Of a stretch of DNA of 64,000 nt, positions 38,286 to 50,807 are shown piece by piece. Source of the DNA: Calendula officinalis (lineage: Eukaryota; Streptophyta; Magnoliopsida; Asterales; Asteraceae); NCBI GenBank assembly GCA_963853835.1, contig OY970820.1, positions 21,879,873 through 21,943,872 on the forward strand, written 5' to 3'. Position 1 is the first letter of the stretch. Each line of letters begins with the position of its first letter. The notes under the pieces are model-generated. The model was given only the letters and a program-made list of their open reading frames with translations. It had not been told where the DNA came from and did no database searches. Position numbers and translations under genes: made by a program.

Positions 38286-38295
<10 letters not shown>

Positions 38296-38319
<24 letters not shown>

Positions 38320-38320
38320 G
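38296..38320. repeat. (GA)n microsatellite
   Basis: About 25 bp of GA in the putative first UTR exon or core promoter of the TGA gene. GA/CT tracts are common near plant transcription starts. Confidence 0.85.
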
Positions 38321-38335
38321 GCGAAATCGGGAAGA

Positions 38336-38843
38336 AAAGAGTGTGATTTGGTGGTAGCAACTACTGATGGTCTTCGATTTTGACTTTTTGATCCAGGAGA
38401 CTTCCCAAAGCTAAACCTCAGAAAGGAGACCGCTAATGTTTTCTCCACTACCATTTTGACCTTTTTGCCCTTGGTTTAACTAATCAATACGAGTCTCGAC
38501 ATCTCCAATGTAATCAGAGAGGATGTGATTATTGCATTAACAATTTTTATGTAGTACAATTTTATATTAACTTCACAGTTAACCTTAAAAATATAGGTGA
38601 AATGTAAAATTTAGTAAAGAGAAAAAAGCGGACATAATTGTCCTTTGGTGTAAAGAAAAAATCTTTTTGAATAGACGTATTGCTTTTTATAGAAAATTCT
38701 AGATCAATACATATCAATTATTTTATATCTAAAATTATTAAGTATCTAAAACATTTTAGTATTTTCACGCGCACCATTTTGCATAATTTTTTTCATATGA
38801 TACCCAAATTATTATTTATTGACATTCATACAACACTAAAAAT
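38336..38843. other. Intergenic, with a Helitron-related patch
   Basis: No gene. Sequence near 38790-38840 (GATACC, ATATTGACATTCATACAA-like) resembles 32825-32870 next to the Helitron terminus, suggesting a second, degraded copy. Confidence 0.35.
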
Positions 38844-39194
38844 TATGGTTGTCAAATCGTGTTGTCATTTCGTGCTTTTGGGTAACACGACATGACTCGA
38901 TTTTTTTTTTTCTCAACACCAGCACGACATGACACGAAGTCGTGTTTTATTTTGCTAACACGGGAACGACCCAAAAATAACAAAAATATCAATTTCCTTA
39001 CATGTTTAGAAACCCAAAAACACGAGATCAGTTACTATTAAATGTTCTCAAAATCATAACTATTGTGTCAATTTTGTGAAAAACCCTGAACACGAACACG
39101 ACACGACTCCGTGTTTGTTTTACAGGACACGAACATGAATTCAAATTTCAATTTAATCTCAATTTCGTTTCGTTTCAGGTTTTGACAGCCCTTC
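38844..39194. mobile_element. hAT-like MITE candidate
   Basis: Left end TATGGTTGTCAAAT; reverse complement of the right end GAAGGGCTGTCAAAA. The flanks CTAAAAAT and CTAAAATA are a possible imperfect 8-bp duplication. The interior has repeated CACGAACACGACACGA-type words. No transposase. Confidence 0.5.
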
Positions 39195-39814
39195 CTAAAA
39201 TAGTGTTGTATAACACTCAAGTAATATATTAATTTTATATTTGATATTATTTTATGTTAAAGAACGAAACATAAGTCCCAAGATATTTCACATTAGAAAA
39301 AACCTTTAAGGTAACCGATGTCGCTCTGTATTGATTGTCTCGCTACAAAAATCAGATGTCAGGTTATATAAAAGAAAAAAGGAAAAAAAGAAAAAGAAAA
39401 TATGCATGTTATAGGTTAAAAAAATGAACACTTTATTGTTCTGTTACTTCATGAATAAATGTAGATATTCAATTCTAAAATTTACGGTAGTAAACTATCA
39501 TTTAATAAAAGTTAAAGTTTAATAAAATTGAAAAAAATTATCATTTTAGAAATATTAATGCTTAAGGGTGTAAAATGTAATATATGAAAAGTTGAGAAAA
39601 AAAGGGGGAAAATCACTGCAGTGAACTCCAAATCAAGACATCTTGGTCATGAACATGGGGTGCTACCACTAAGGCAGAAAGTAGATTTGTCTTCATTATG
39701 TCTTAACCTAATAAATAAAGAAAATTCGCTACAGGACAAAATGGCTCATGTTCTGTGGCGGGTTGCAAAGATATACATCATATTTATAAACTAACATATT
39801 ATCGAAAGTTCTTA
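39195..39814. other. Intergenic, no gene recognised
   Basis: AT-rich sequence with no open frame of interest. A short purine-rich stretch AAAAAAAGGGGG at 39597-39608 might be an old polypurine tract but has no supporting LTR border. Confidence 0.35.
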
Positions 39815-40319
39815 TGTTTAGGGATCACTAAAATTAGAGAGCAAATTTGTGTTGTTTGTAAGTGGGTGTAGAAAAGCTTGTGAATGTGTATTGGTATTCT
39901 CAAGAATGTGTCTTCCAATGAACCACACCATCTCTATTTATACTAGAACATGTTCATGGGTATAATGACCTTCATTAATGTCATTATGGTCATTATTTCA
40001 ATTCAATACAAAGAAAATAAAACCATTCATTCAAATATATATATTTTAATGACAAACATTAAAATATAAATATTATTATATCAATAATATTATTTGAATA
40101 CACTCTACTAAACCGAGTGGCAAAACCGAACCTCCATGAAACCCGGGAGACGGGCGTTGATAGCTTCAAGTTCCCACTAGTTCATTTATTTTATTTCTTT
40201 GTTCCATACACCCCACTTTGATAGTCGATATCTCATTCACCACAACTATATTTTGGACATACCAACCATTAATTATATATAATAAAATATATAGTTATAA
40301 GTGTCCAAAATTTTCCAAC
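39815..40319 (-). repeat. Probable Copia LTR (element A), minus orientation
   Basis: The right border CCAACA at 40319 is followed by ATCCCCCACATG, the complement of a polypurine tract, so a minus-strand LTR starts TGTTGG here. A TATA-like ATAAATAG (minus) lies near 39940. The left border at a TG near 39815 is a guess. Only this LTR and about 350 bp of interior (40320-40673) are visible. Confidence 0.5.
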
Positions 40320-40673
40320 AATCCCCCACATGAATAGAGATCGATCGAAAACACAATAAAATTTCGATAAATGTTCAACAGTTAAGTCTTGCAAAGGATA
40401 GGTATGTGTTAGCCTTTGAACCTTCCCTTGAGAAGCACACTTAATCTCCTAGCAGTCAGTAGACGCGATGTCCTTGAACTGAATCCGCATGTTGTGCATG
40501 TAGGGTTTCACTGTAACTGATCGACCACTTGGGTCAACCACCTTGCATGCTTGGTTCGACCATACTGACCAAGAACATGAACTTGTTAATGACCGGTTAA
40601 AACCTACTAGCTGATTTAATCCCTAAAGCGGAAGTGAGATTAAACCTAATCCTTAAACCCTAAAGGATTGGGA
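40320..40673 (-). other. Copia element A interior (3' end), non-coding
   Basis: Sequence between the element A polypurine tract and the start of LTR B. No open frame. It appears to be cut off by element B. Confidence 0.4.
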
Positions 40674-41642
40674 TGTTGGGAATCTAGATTAGATTAACAA
40701 GAAAGAAAACTTGTACGAAGACCTCGAACACGCACACATACTTGTGTGTGTTCGTCGAACACTCACTAAGAACCCTAGGGTTTTTGGTGTTCTCGTTCGA
40801 TCGAACAAGAGGAGAGGAAGAAAGTGTGTTCCATGAAACATACATTGGTTAATGCTTAAGATTAGTCCACTGATGATGAACACGACGAGCGATCCTCTTG
40901 ATGATCACTTGCAACGATCCTTGATCTTCGAAACTCGAAAAACACGAAGAACGAACGAAGAACACGAAGAACACAAGCTTGTGTTCTTGTGTTTGGGGCT
41001 TTGGCCGATTTGGAGGAAAGGGGGCAAGGGATTTCGTGATTTTGGTGTAAGGAATCAACATTAGGTTTAAGCCATAAGCCTTCTATTTATAATAGAAGAT
41101 CTTACACTTAAAACCCTTCTAGTTTGATTAAGATTAACTTATTAATTAAACTTCCTTTTTACACTTCCATCTCTTATAGTTTAACTAGTTTATTATTGTT
41201 GCACTTAACTATTAAATGTCTAGTATTAATACACTAATAATTAGGTACCCATATACACGAATTATATACTTGTATTTATAGTTTTAATAATTAATTATAT
41301 AATAACCTTTATATAATTTATACAACAACATTATCCAATTATTATATGATTTAATAGCTTTAAATCATATCATGGATAATCTATAATTAACACATTGTAT
41401 GTTTACTCAACTAGTAAATGTACAAGTACTTGTATTAATTAGTTAGTTAAACTAATCTAGTAATAAGTTAAACTTTAACTTAATACTTAACTGATTCATA
41501 ATGACTATTATGAATCATTCCTCTTCGTAGTATCATTGCATATCTTGCTCGTATTACATGCACTCACCGGTGTGACCCTTAAGTGTTTCGTAGGCATGAA
41601 TGTATCATCATAGGTTGACTAACTGTGCACATAAATCCTTCA
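40674..41642 (-). repeat. Probable Copia LTR (element B), minus orientation
   Basis: Bounded by TGTTGGGAAT (40674) and ATCCTTCA (41642). It shares several blocks with 47.0-47.8 kb, such as AAGCCTTCTATTTAT, AATTAAACTTCCT and GTGCACATAAATCCTTCA, so both are LTRs of related elements. About 970 bp. Confidence 0.55.
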
Positions 41643-42059
41643 GTGCAGACGACAGTATACATTCTCACAAGACTCTCCCTAACTTGTTCATATCCTCTTA
41701 TCGTGCCCTTCTTGGTCATGGACAATGCCTGGTTCTGCGAGAGCTACTAAGAATTGTGCCCCAACAATTCCATTCGAAGCGACCCCACTTCTCCCTCACA
41801 TAGGTGATTCTCTACAAGGAATCATTAAAATCCATAGTGCTTATCCTCATTGTCACTGAATTAGGAATGGACTAGGAAGTAGTAAAACTTACTCCCTTAA
41901 AGAATGTTTAGAGGAATTCCGTTACCCCCACAGTGACATCCCTTCGTTTACACAATTAGGTTGTCCTATCGAACCTAGATCTTGGGATCTCCAGTCAACT
42001 AGGTTAGGTTTCCTTCGCATAAAATTTATTCCAAGGGCTTTAGTCCCATTCCATTATAA

Positions 42060-42130
42060 CTAACTCTCTACTTAAGCCTTTTCATAAGTGGATCCGCGAT
42101 TTTATCAAGATAGTTAATCTTGATAACTTC
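42060..42130 (-). pseudogene. Copia RNase H C-terminal remnant
   Basis: The minus-strand translation gives an ..I..I.YLDKIADPL.K.L pattern, the conserved end of Copia pol (N-x-A-D-P-L-T-K). Upstream coding sequence is missing or decayed, and about 420 bp separate it from LTR B. Confidence 0.6.
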
Positions 42131-42640
42131 AATTGAGAGTAGTTATCATATCGTATTATGTCTTACTATTATACAATGTACACTTGACTAATGTAAATGT
42201 AAGACACCGATATATACCAATTTATACATTAATTATTTGGAATATCTTCCTTAATTGATGTAACTTTTGGATGATAAATGAATACCTTAGCAAGGCACCC
42301 TCCAGGTCCCCACATTCGTAAGTATTTATAAGACAGTTTTCTTTCAAACCAAAATTCATACGATGTTTCATCTAACCCTCACGAGGTATCTTATATAAAA
42401 GATAAGTAGTCGACATACGACATACCCCCATATTTGTACAAATTAATGTATCAATAGCTTCACTTTTACTTTTCTCTAAAGTAAATTACACCCTTTTGTA
42501 TACATCAAGGAGTTTTAGTTATTTCTTTCAACCAAATGGAAGGATGTATTCATTACATTTGCGAGTTGAATCAATATGGAATGTTGATGATATGCAATTT
42601 AATGTATTAAAACAAATTTAATTAAATTTATATGGCATAA

Positions 42641-43330
42641 TCAACCATGTTGAATTCTTACCAATTCAAAATAAATGAACAACTTTATTAACATTTTATT
42701 AAAATCGCTGTTACAAGTTGTCACATTTAGTTTAACATTTTTACCAACAACAATGCCATGTTTTGAAAATTCAATTCCATCGGATTCAATCACAACCCGA
42801 ATAACAAACTTATTAAGCAACAATCCGGACACAAGATTATTATGAATCCCCGGAACATACAAAATATTGCTCAACATGACATCTTTTCCGAAATTCATCC
42901 ATAAGCTAACATTTCTTTCACCTTTGATATATGTGGTAGCCGAGTTTCCCATAAAAAGTTTTTACTCATTTATCAATATCTTTGAAAATGATAAACATAC
43001 TTTTATCGAAACACACATGACGGGTAGTACCCGCATCGACATACCATCTATTTCAATCGGTTCCCACCAAATTTACTTCCGACAAATCAGAAATCATGGC
43101 CACAATATGCACATCTTCCTTCATGTACATTTCCGTGTTAGGCATTGTCACAACATTTGTCATTTTTATCAAATAACAAATTTGACCAATAAGCCTCAAC
43201 AATCAAAATGTTCGAATTAGTAGTGAGATATATTTCAAGTATCATCTTATCAAGAATTAACTCAAGAAGCCAAAGACTATTTTGTATCTTACTCACTAAT
43301 TTAAACCAACATTTTCTCAAGTCTCACAAT
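42641..43330 (-). pseudogene. Copia gag/protease remnant
   Basis: A minus-strand frame at 42641-42952 matches the region after the Copia protease (N-I-L-Y-V-P-G-I-x-x-N-L-V-S-G). The preceding 43000-43060 reads a degraded D-x-G-T-T-R-H-V-C active-site region with stops. Integrase and RT are missing between here and the RNase H remnant, so the element is internally deleted. Confidence 0.7.
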
Positions 43331-43373
43331 TTGAAAGTAAAATTCTAGATGCCAAAGCAATCCATAGATATAA

Positions 43374-45703
43374 TGTAACACCGCAAAATTTAGAAATGTC
43401 CCAAAATAACAAGGTTTAGGTTTACAATCCAAACGTCCCAAAATAACAAGGTTGTTTAAACGGTGTTAACAAAAGACATGGCTCAATTTACAAAACATAT
43501 CCCATTGAGCTTGGTCACACATTCCATCCAAAGCACTGATCACCTGAAAAGAGTCAACGAGAGAGGGATTAGCACAAAGCTAAGTGAATGAACATAATCT
43601 ACAAATTATGTAAAGCACAACAAGCAATCACAAGCATCTCCACAATCGAACATCCGCCTAACCGCTTAACCACTTAACCACTATTCTGTTCAGGGAGATC
43701 GGGGGTCCTTCCGGAAGCCTAAAACCATTGTCTGCCAAAAAATGGTACCCGATGGCGCTGTACCCAACTGACCGGTAAACCCCCTTATGTGTAACGTATA
43801 CTGGTAAGGTCCGAATACCACGATTCGTCGATACACTATGCCCAGCCGATATCCATCCGACACTGACATCACATTCCTCGGTTACCAATCAAACCGAGTT
43901 GTTGCTACCAATCAAGCAAAACCTTTTCCTCTATGTGCACATAACCTATTTCGCTTAACACGATCAAACAGGTTCCAAACAAGCAAACTGTTAAAGATTC
44001 GCGCCCGATAAACGACCCGAAAAATGACTCGAAAAACCCCTGCCCGGAGTTCACGATCGTGAACAATAGTTCACGAATGTGAATTCTCGACATAAGTCAG
44101 TTTCCTACGTTTTTCCTGCATTTTCCTGCATTTTTCCTGCCAAATATGCAATACCAAACCGATTGTAACAAAACACAAGTTGGAGGTTAAATCCACTCAC
44201 CAGTAACCTTCAATCCCGTAACTCAGTGAGCTAATATCACTGAGTTTCCTCCTCGGTTCCTGTATACCAGAGAACACCGAGTTAATAACCGATACTTATC
44301 AATAATCACCAATATTAACAATAATGAACACTAACTTTTCACCAAGTGTTATAAATACTATTTCTAACACATAAACATATTAAAACCACTTATACATACA
44401 CAATTCAACATTTGAGTCATCCCACCACTTAATCACACGAACGGGTCAAAACCGGATTATTAAACAATAATACATCCTACAACTACAATCATATCTTTAA
44501 CTTGCAATTCACCAAGATACATAACAACTTAACGACCACTAAGTGTTATCAATAAAATTTCTAACACACAACCTAACAAAACACTTATACTTGCACAACC
44601 CAAGTTTCTTAAGTCACGTTGCTACCAAATGGCCCAAACGGGTCAAAACCCGAACATGACTATAACACTTCCAATTTCCATCAACTAGCACATATTCTCT
44701 ATACTATCCATTCACAATCATTTAGAAATCCATCAAATTGATAACTACCAGTAATCCAAGTATTATATTTCCAAAATCACCATTTTGACCCAAAACATCC
44801 AAACACTAGCTAGCTTACTTTACAATTCCATCAATACCAAGTTTTCATCATCCATAACTTATGAAACATGAATTCTCAACCTAATAAGCAATTATAAACA
44901 TTTAAACAACAAGAAATCCAAGGTTTGTCAAAACCCACCTTCAACATCCACCATTAATGGAGGTTGAAGGTGATTTTCACCAAACCTTGTCTCCTTTCAT
45001 CAATCAACCACACATTACATGTCAAACCTTGAATAAACACCCAATATAACATCTAGCACAAGATTCACAAACAAAACTTCAAGAATCATAAACCCTAGTT
45101 TAATCAACTAGCATGAAATCGAAAACGAATACATATATATAGGTTAAAGCTTACCTCAAGAGCTATCCAAAAACGAGTTTAGATTTAAGATGGAGCAAAG
45201 AACAAGCAAGGAATCTTCAAAATAGGCTCAAGAACAATGAAGAAGATGATGGAGGTTTTGGAGAGAGGCTAGAGAGAGAGATAACGTAGAGAGAGAGAGA
45301 AAGAGATGGAGGAAATGAAAGAAGATGGGGCTTTCCCCCACCATACAACCGTCCAAATGAGGGGGTGGGGCCCACTTGGTGTTTTTTCTACTTTTTAGCA
45401 ACACAATATAAAAGTCCCGTTCATAGTTAATTTATTTAAAATACCAAACGAGCACTGTTTTAAAAAACGGATACATTTTCGGAAACGAAATTAAAAGGAG
45501 AATCCAAAAATATAAAAATCATACAATTATTTAAACGTTTCAGTAATCGGATATTTTAATCCCTTGATTAAAATATCACAAAGGGACAAAAGGTCAAACA
45601 ATTCATTTAACATTTAATCAATTTATTCCACATATGGTCAAATAGATATTTATCAAATATCAATATATACCTAAAACTACTAGGCCGGTTTTAGGATGTT
45701 ACA
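43374..45703 (-). repeat. Solo LTR (2330 bp), Ty3-type
   Basis: Ends TGTAACACCG...GGATGTTACA, flanked by the 5-bp duplication TATAA (43369-43373 and 45704-45708). No interior or partner LTR, so it is a solo LTR left by LTR-LTR recombination. The minus-strand start TGTAACATCC resembles the LTR start at 27037. It contains the palindrome GTTCACGATCGTGAAC (44049-44064) and GA-rich tracts (45260-45310). It inserted into the decayed Copia element. Confidence 0.88.
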
Positions 45704-45708
45704 TATAA

Positions 45709-46870
45709 AATCCGAAGAATTTAACTTTTACCAAATTTGAGAAAATTCAAGTAACCAAAGTTATCTTGAAGTTTTAAAACAAAAAAATCTTTTTATTTCA
45801 AAAATCTTATAATTTCCAAATATCTCACATTATGAGACTATATTCAAGAAACCAAAGTAATCTTGATATGTATAAAATTAAAATTAAAATTTTCAAAGAA
45901 AAATCTCTATAATTCAAGAGAACAATAATAATGTGAAACTTCAAGCAAACCATTCAATTTCCAAATAGTCTCACAAATTGAAACGATATGTCAAGAATTC
46001 AAAGCTAGCTTGACATGCATAAAATGGAAATAACATGAACGAATGTACTTTTCTTAAATTCAAAAATTTGAAAATCATAAAGTAAACTCACACAAGATTG
46101 AGAATAAATTCAAGATGCCAAGGCAATCTTAACAACTAAAAGTTATAAAATTTTAAAACCAAAGATTCAAGTATATTTTCTCACTATATGAGATTAAAGT
46201 CAAGAAAACCCAAGTTATCTTGATACTTGAAACAATAAATTAAACTATTTGTATCCAAAACTTTTAATTTTCAAATATCTCACACAATGAGACTATATTC
46301 AAGATACCAAAGTAATCTTGATATGTATAAAATGGAAATTACGAAAAGTTTATAAAATATTTTCTCAACCAAATTCTTTATAATTGAATAATGACGACAA
46401 TATTATGAAATATAAATCCAAAATATTTGATTTCCAAATAGTCTCACAAATTGAAACCATATGTCAAGAAGCCAAAGCTACCTTGAGATGAGATGAAGAA
46501 AAGTGGAAATCAAAATCACTTACAAACCAATGTAATTTTTTGATATTTTAATAATCAACAAGTTTCACAATGATATACAAATGTTTGTAAGATTTATTTC
46601 AAATATCATCTCTAATGAGAATCAACTCAAGAAGCCTATGACTATCTTGATCCTTACAAACAAATATGATTGCAAACCTTATGATTAACAACAATAATTC
46701 TCATAATTATATTTTAAATCCAAAATAGTTTTAAACAATATATCAAGTTATTTAAAATCAAACTTTAAACACTTGATTTAATAAACTTTAAATCCTAAAA
46801 TATGATTTAACAATTTAATGAAAACAAAATTGAAAATTTTCGAAAAAAATCAATTGAACCTTTTGTTCTA
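45709..46870 (-). repeat. Degenerate internal repeats of the decayed Copia element B
   Basis: A loose motif recurs every roughly 100-200 bp (CAAGA..CCAAAG..ATCTTGATATGTATAAAAT, with TCTCACA..ATGAGACTATATT). Related copies occur at 43210-43330, on the other side of the solo LTR. There is no open frame. The motif may be a decayed repetitive gag or UTR segment. Confidence 0.5.
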
Positions 46871-46989
46871 TATAAACATTTCAATCACCACTTTTTCCGA
46901 ATCTATGCTATTAGCAAGTAAAATCCGAAAAAATTTGTATTTTCCAACCGGTATTAGCAAAATCCGAAAAAAATCTATTTTAAATTTGT

Positions 46990-47795
46990 AGGAGCTAATA
47001 CCAATTTTTATTAATAAAATACAATACAATTGGGAAATGACTAAAACAAATACAAGATTGAAACAAGAATATGTGGAAAAAAAAAAGAAACTGTAGGAAA
47101 ACCTTGTAGTATTCACATGGCGGAACTTGAATACCACATTACTGGATCTCTACTAGTCAATGAGATCACGAGAAGAAGGAGATGATGAACATTACCTTTA
47201 GATTGCAAAAGAAGTGATCCACCTCTACTGCACCACCTGGACACGCTGCAAGACCGCGTTGTACCAACAAAGCAATACAGGAACTCGTGTATGTGTGTGT
47301 GTGTGTGTTCGTCGAATCGAACAAGCAAAAGCCGAAAACCCCTTGGGGTTTCTTTCGTTCGTCGGCCGAAGAGGAGAGGGAGAGGAGAGGCTAGGGTTTT
47401 GAGTGTATTGTAATGTGTAACCCTTAAACCCTCACATAAGCCTTCTATTTATCAGGCTAGATGTTACGGTTTAGTCCTTGGAGTTTAATTATGATTAATC
47501 TCATAATTAAACTTCCTATTATCACTTTAAACCCTTGGACTTTTACTAGTTAATTAATTAACTATTAATTAACTGTCCGTTAAATACTTAACCTAATATT
47601 TAACCATCCTCACAAATAATAATTAACTTATTATTATTTATTCTCTTCTCTTTAATTAACTTAACTAGTTAATTATTCCACACAACTTACTTTATTCGGT
47701 TGTCCATTATTGGGTGTGTAGTGGTGTGACCCTTTAGTGTCTTATAACATTGGACACGGTGACACGTATACTTATTTGTGCACATAAATCCTTCA
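46990..47795 (-). repeat. Copia LTR before the split element C
   Basis: The right border ATCCTTCA (47795) is followed by GACTCCCAC, the complement of a polypurine tract, so this is a 3' LTR for the pol on the right. The left border is uncertain. A sequence complementary to TGGTATTAGCTCC (about 46993-47005) resembles a decayed tRNA-iMet primer site, which would instead make this the 5' LTR of element B. A GT microsatellite lies at 47284-47308. Confidence 0.55.
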
Positions 47796-48086
47796 GACTC
47801 CCACTTGTGCAAGTTAAGAAACACTTTCCGATCATTGTTGGCCTAAAGCGGTCCCTAGCCAGACATTTAGGATAACCAGGTCATAAGAACTCTTACATCC
47901 AGAGATAATATTCATAAAATGAATAACACTAACAGATTTTCCTTTCACATCATGATATTTCTTAATTTGAGTAATAGACATGGAGCAGGGATCTTGTTCT
48001 ATATACTCGAATTTTCTCGACTCTGATTTTGACTTTCTGCTGTAACGGATTACCAAATGATCTAATCATTCTCCGAGCGCGGCCAC
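47796..48086 (-). other. Copia element C 3' interior, part split off by Athila
   Basis: Continuous with 60342-60921 once the Athila element and one TSD copy are removed. No open frame. It begins with the probable polypurine tract complement at 47796-47804. Confidence 0.6.
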
Positions 48087-49431
48087 TGATGTGTTGGATC
48101 TAGTTATAAAATTTAAGCTCCTAAATACCACTAATTTAGATTACCACATTCATAGGCAAGTATACCTAATTGTGGGTAATATAGGCTAGGTAAGTATTTC
48201 GGGTTATCGAATCCACAGGGAACAGTTTATGTAATCCAGTTAAAGAAAGTTAAAGAATTAATCAAGAAAAGAGTTTTGTTCATGTTTTGATTTATATGAA
48301 ATGTAATTAATATTTGAAATGACAAGAAACGCAAATTTGAACGTTTGAAATGATATTTAAGGGATATTCACTATGTATGGATTCATCTAGTTCTACGTAT
48401 GGTTATTAAGCACCGGCTAGTTTAATGTTCTAGAAATCACGGTATTAGATTTCTCTCAATCCCATTTAATAAACTAATTACAACTAATGGGAATTTCTTC
48501 TCTCAAAAGTTATAACTAATCACACTTCTATTTGTTGAAATTACCGTCTTGAATTAACTAAGACCTCTAACCTAGAATTTTCATTACTAGGGTTGAACTT
48601 CTTGTTTAATCTAACTTATTGGAATCTTGTCTCTAATCCATATTTCTAGTGAATTACCAACTAGGTCATAATGAAAAGTTGGGGAAGTAATCAATTGAAC
48701 CAAATGTTGTCAATACCTGATTTAATCAATTACCAACGATAAAGAAACGAAAATTCATAAATTAAACCAAAAAGAGTAATTAAACATCAACAATTGTTTT
48801 GAACACAAACAAACCCTAAAATTTAACCATACTTAATCCTAGAATCATCCAAACATAGTGAATATAAAGATTACTAGCACATAGACATGCTAGAAATCAA
48901 CAAACAAGAGTTAAAGAGTAGAATTACAACCATGAAATTGTTCCAAAATGATAAGAAATCAGAAATTGCTATAATCTTGAAGGTTTTCTTGATGAAATGC
49001 TCTAAAATTCGTGTCTTCTAACTGCTCAAAAACACACACGTCCAAAAGATCACTGAACTCTTCCCATTGATCTGCCATATAACACGATCAAACACGCATA
49101 GTTCATGGCGCGAACTATAGTTCGCGTCGTGAACTTTGCGTTTTGCAGACATCCCGATCGGTAACTCGAGATAACAAGCGTGAAAACCATACAGCTACTT
49201 TGGTGACTGATCATGAATAGTTCACGATCAGTTCACGATCGGGAACTATGTTCGGCTTATAATCTTGTATTTTTCTTCATCTTTTGACCCGTTTTTGGCA
49301 CCTCTTTCGCTATATCACCTGAAATGTAAAAGAAACACATAATTGAGTAATATCACATGTATTTGCTTCTAAAACGTACTCAAAATAGACGATATTGACG
49401 GGTTTGAACGTGTCTAAAAACGTCAATATCA
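48087..49431 (-). repeat. Athila 3' LTR
   Basis: 1345 bp, TGATGTGTTGG...CAATATCA on the plus strand. Contains the perfect 18-bp palindrome CGCGAACTATAGTTCGCG (49109-49126). Confidence 0.93.
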
Positions 49432-50807
49432 AAATCCTGACACTTAAACTTTGCTTGTCCTCAAGCAAATCATCAATTAAATAAATTTCACCAGCCACAG
49501 TTAAAGATCATGTTATTTGACATTTCTTTCAATGTATGACTCAAACAAAAATCGGAAAACTATTTATTTAGCGGATAAAATTTGTTAAGGCTTTTATATT
49601 TGGATTTGTGTACAGCGTTAACCAACTCTATATCATTTTAATCGACTTTCAGTCAACCTATTAAACCTTTGGTAGCCTAAGACCTACTCATTCTTACATA
49701 ACCTAAAAGTTTAACTTTGTATGAAAATTCCCGACCTCAAGGTTTATTGTTGAAAACTTAGTTTGAATTTTTACCAATGCAACTATTCATTCACTTCATG
49801 CATTTTTTTTTTGCATTTGTTCAGTTTTTGAATTTTTTAGATAATTAAGCTTGGGTCATCAAACCATTCACCCCGACTTTCTAATAAACCCATATAATAT
49901 TTTTCTATTATAGACTTTGTCCGAATTTACTAGGCCGAAGGGGTTCTCACCAATGCAAAACTTTCATTCATCAACTTAATATTAATCATCGGCTTTTCAC
50001 CGATTCTTAATTTTAGTACACAAAGGATTTTTCTAAACTAAAAGTCCAATCCCAACCTATTTTTGTCAGGGATTAGCTTTGCCAACTCTAATTTCCTAAA
50101 AAGCTAAAGTTTTAACTTGTGCCAGACCTATTGTATTACTTAAGCTATGAAAGATTGAATAAATTTCCAAAAAGATTTTTTAAAATAATTGAAAGCCACA
50201 AACTTTGAACATAAAAACTATAACAAATTTTATCTTTTAAATTGAAATATTTTTCCGGGTTTGCTTTTCCTCATAACATCGAGAAATGTCTTAAATAAAA
50301 AATTTTGGCTAATGTAAATAAAAGTAGTTTACGTGTATTTAGATGAATATTTTTTTCGAGATTTCACAAATTTTAAATGGTGGATTTTTTTATATACACC
50401 CCCTTCCAACACTTATGTTTTTGCATTGTCCCCAATGCAATAAACTTGACAAAATTTAGGAAATCGAAGTCATAAGAAAGTATACGACCTGAGGATGTGT
50501 TGTGTTCATTCTCGGTGAAGTTTTGAATTCCGAAGCAGTTTACAAGAGTCCGCAACAAATAACAATCACGACGAACACCTAAAAACAAACAAAACAAAAA
50601 CAGAAATAAGGTTTTTTTTTGTTTTTTTTTTTATTTCTGCCTCTTCGCCCTCATTGCGGTGGTGGGTAAGGATGGTACCAAGAATTGGAGTCTTGGTACC
50701 AAGCATCGTAATTTGGGTAGTTTGGTGGTGCGGGGAAACTCGGTGCCCATGTGGGTATGTTGGAATGATCAAAGGGTGGTGGTCGGGGAAATTGATCGGG
50801 ATATAGA
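49432..50807 (-). other. Athila 3' non-coding region
   Basis: About 1.4 kb between the env-like ORF and the 3' LTR, with no convincing frame. Next to the LTR the minus strand reads AGTGTCAGGATTT, the probable polypurine tract. Confidence 0.6.

Larger units (their letters stand above)
37033..38335 (-). promoter_or_regulatory. TGA gene 5' UTR with intron, and proximal promoter
   Basis: Upstream of the ATG a 114-bp UTR exon (37033-37146) is preceded by an acceptor (TTGCAG, minus strand). A donor CTCG|GTAAGT at 38162/38161 suggests a 1.0-kb 5' UTR intron (37147-38161). The first UTR exon probably runs to about 38300 and includes a (GA)n tract at 38296-38320. The intron contains the Stowaway and Tourist-like MITEs. 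This is inferred from splice-like signals only. Confidence 0.5.

Noticed and set aside
43658..44093. Short minus-strand frames (60-76 aa) at 43.6-44.1 kb.
   Set aside because: They lie within the solo LTR, have no domains and overlap each other in several frames.
45709..46870. A satellite array.
   Set aside because: Spacing is irregular and similarity low; better described as degenerate repeats of an old Copia interior.
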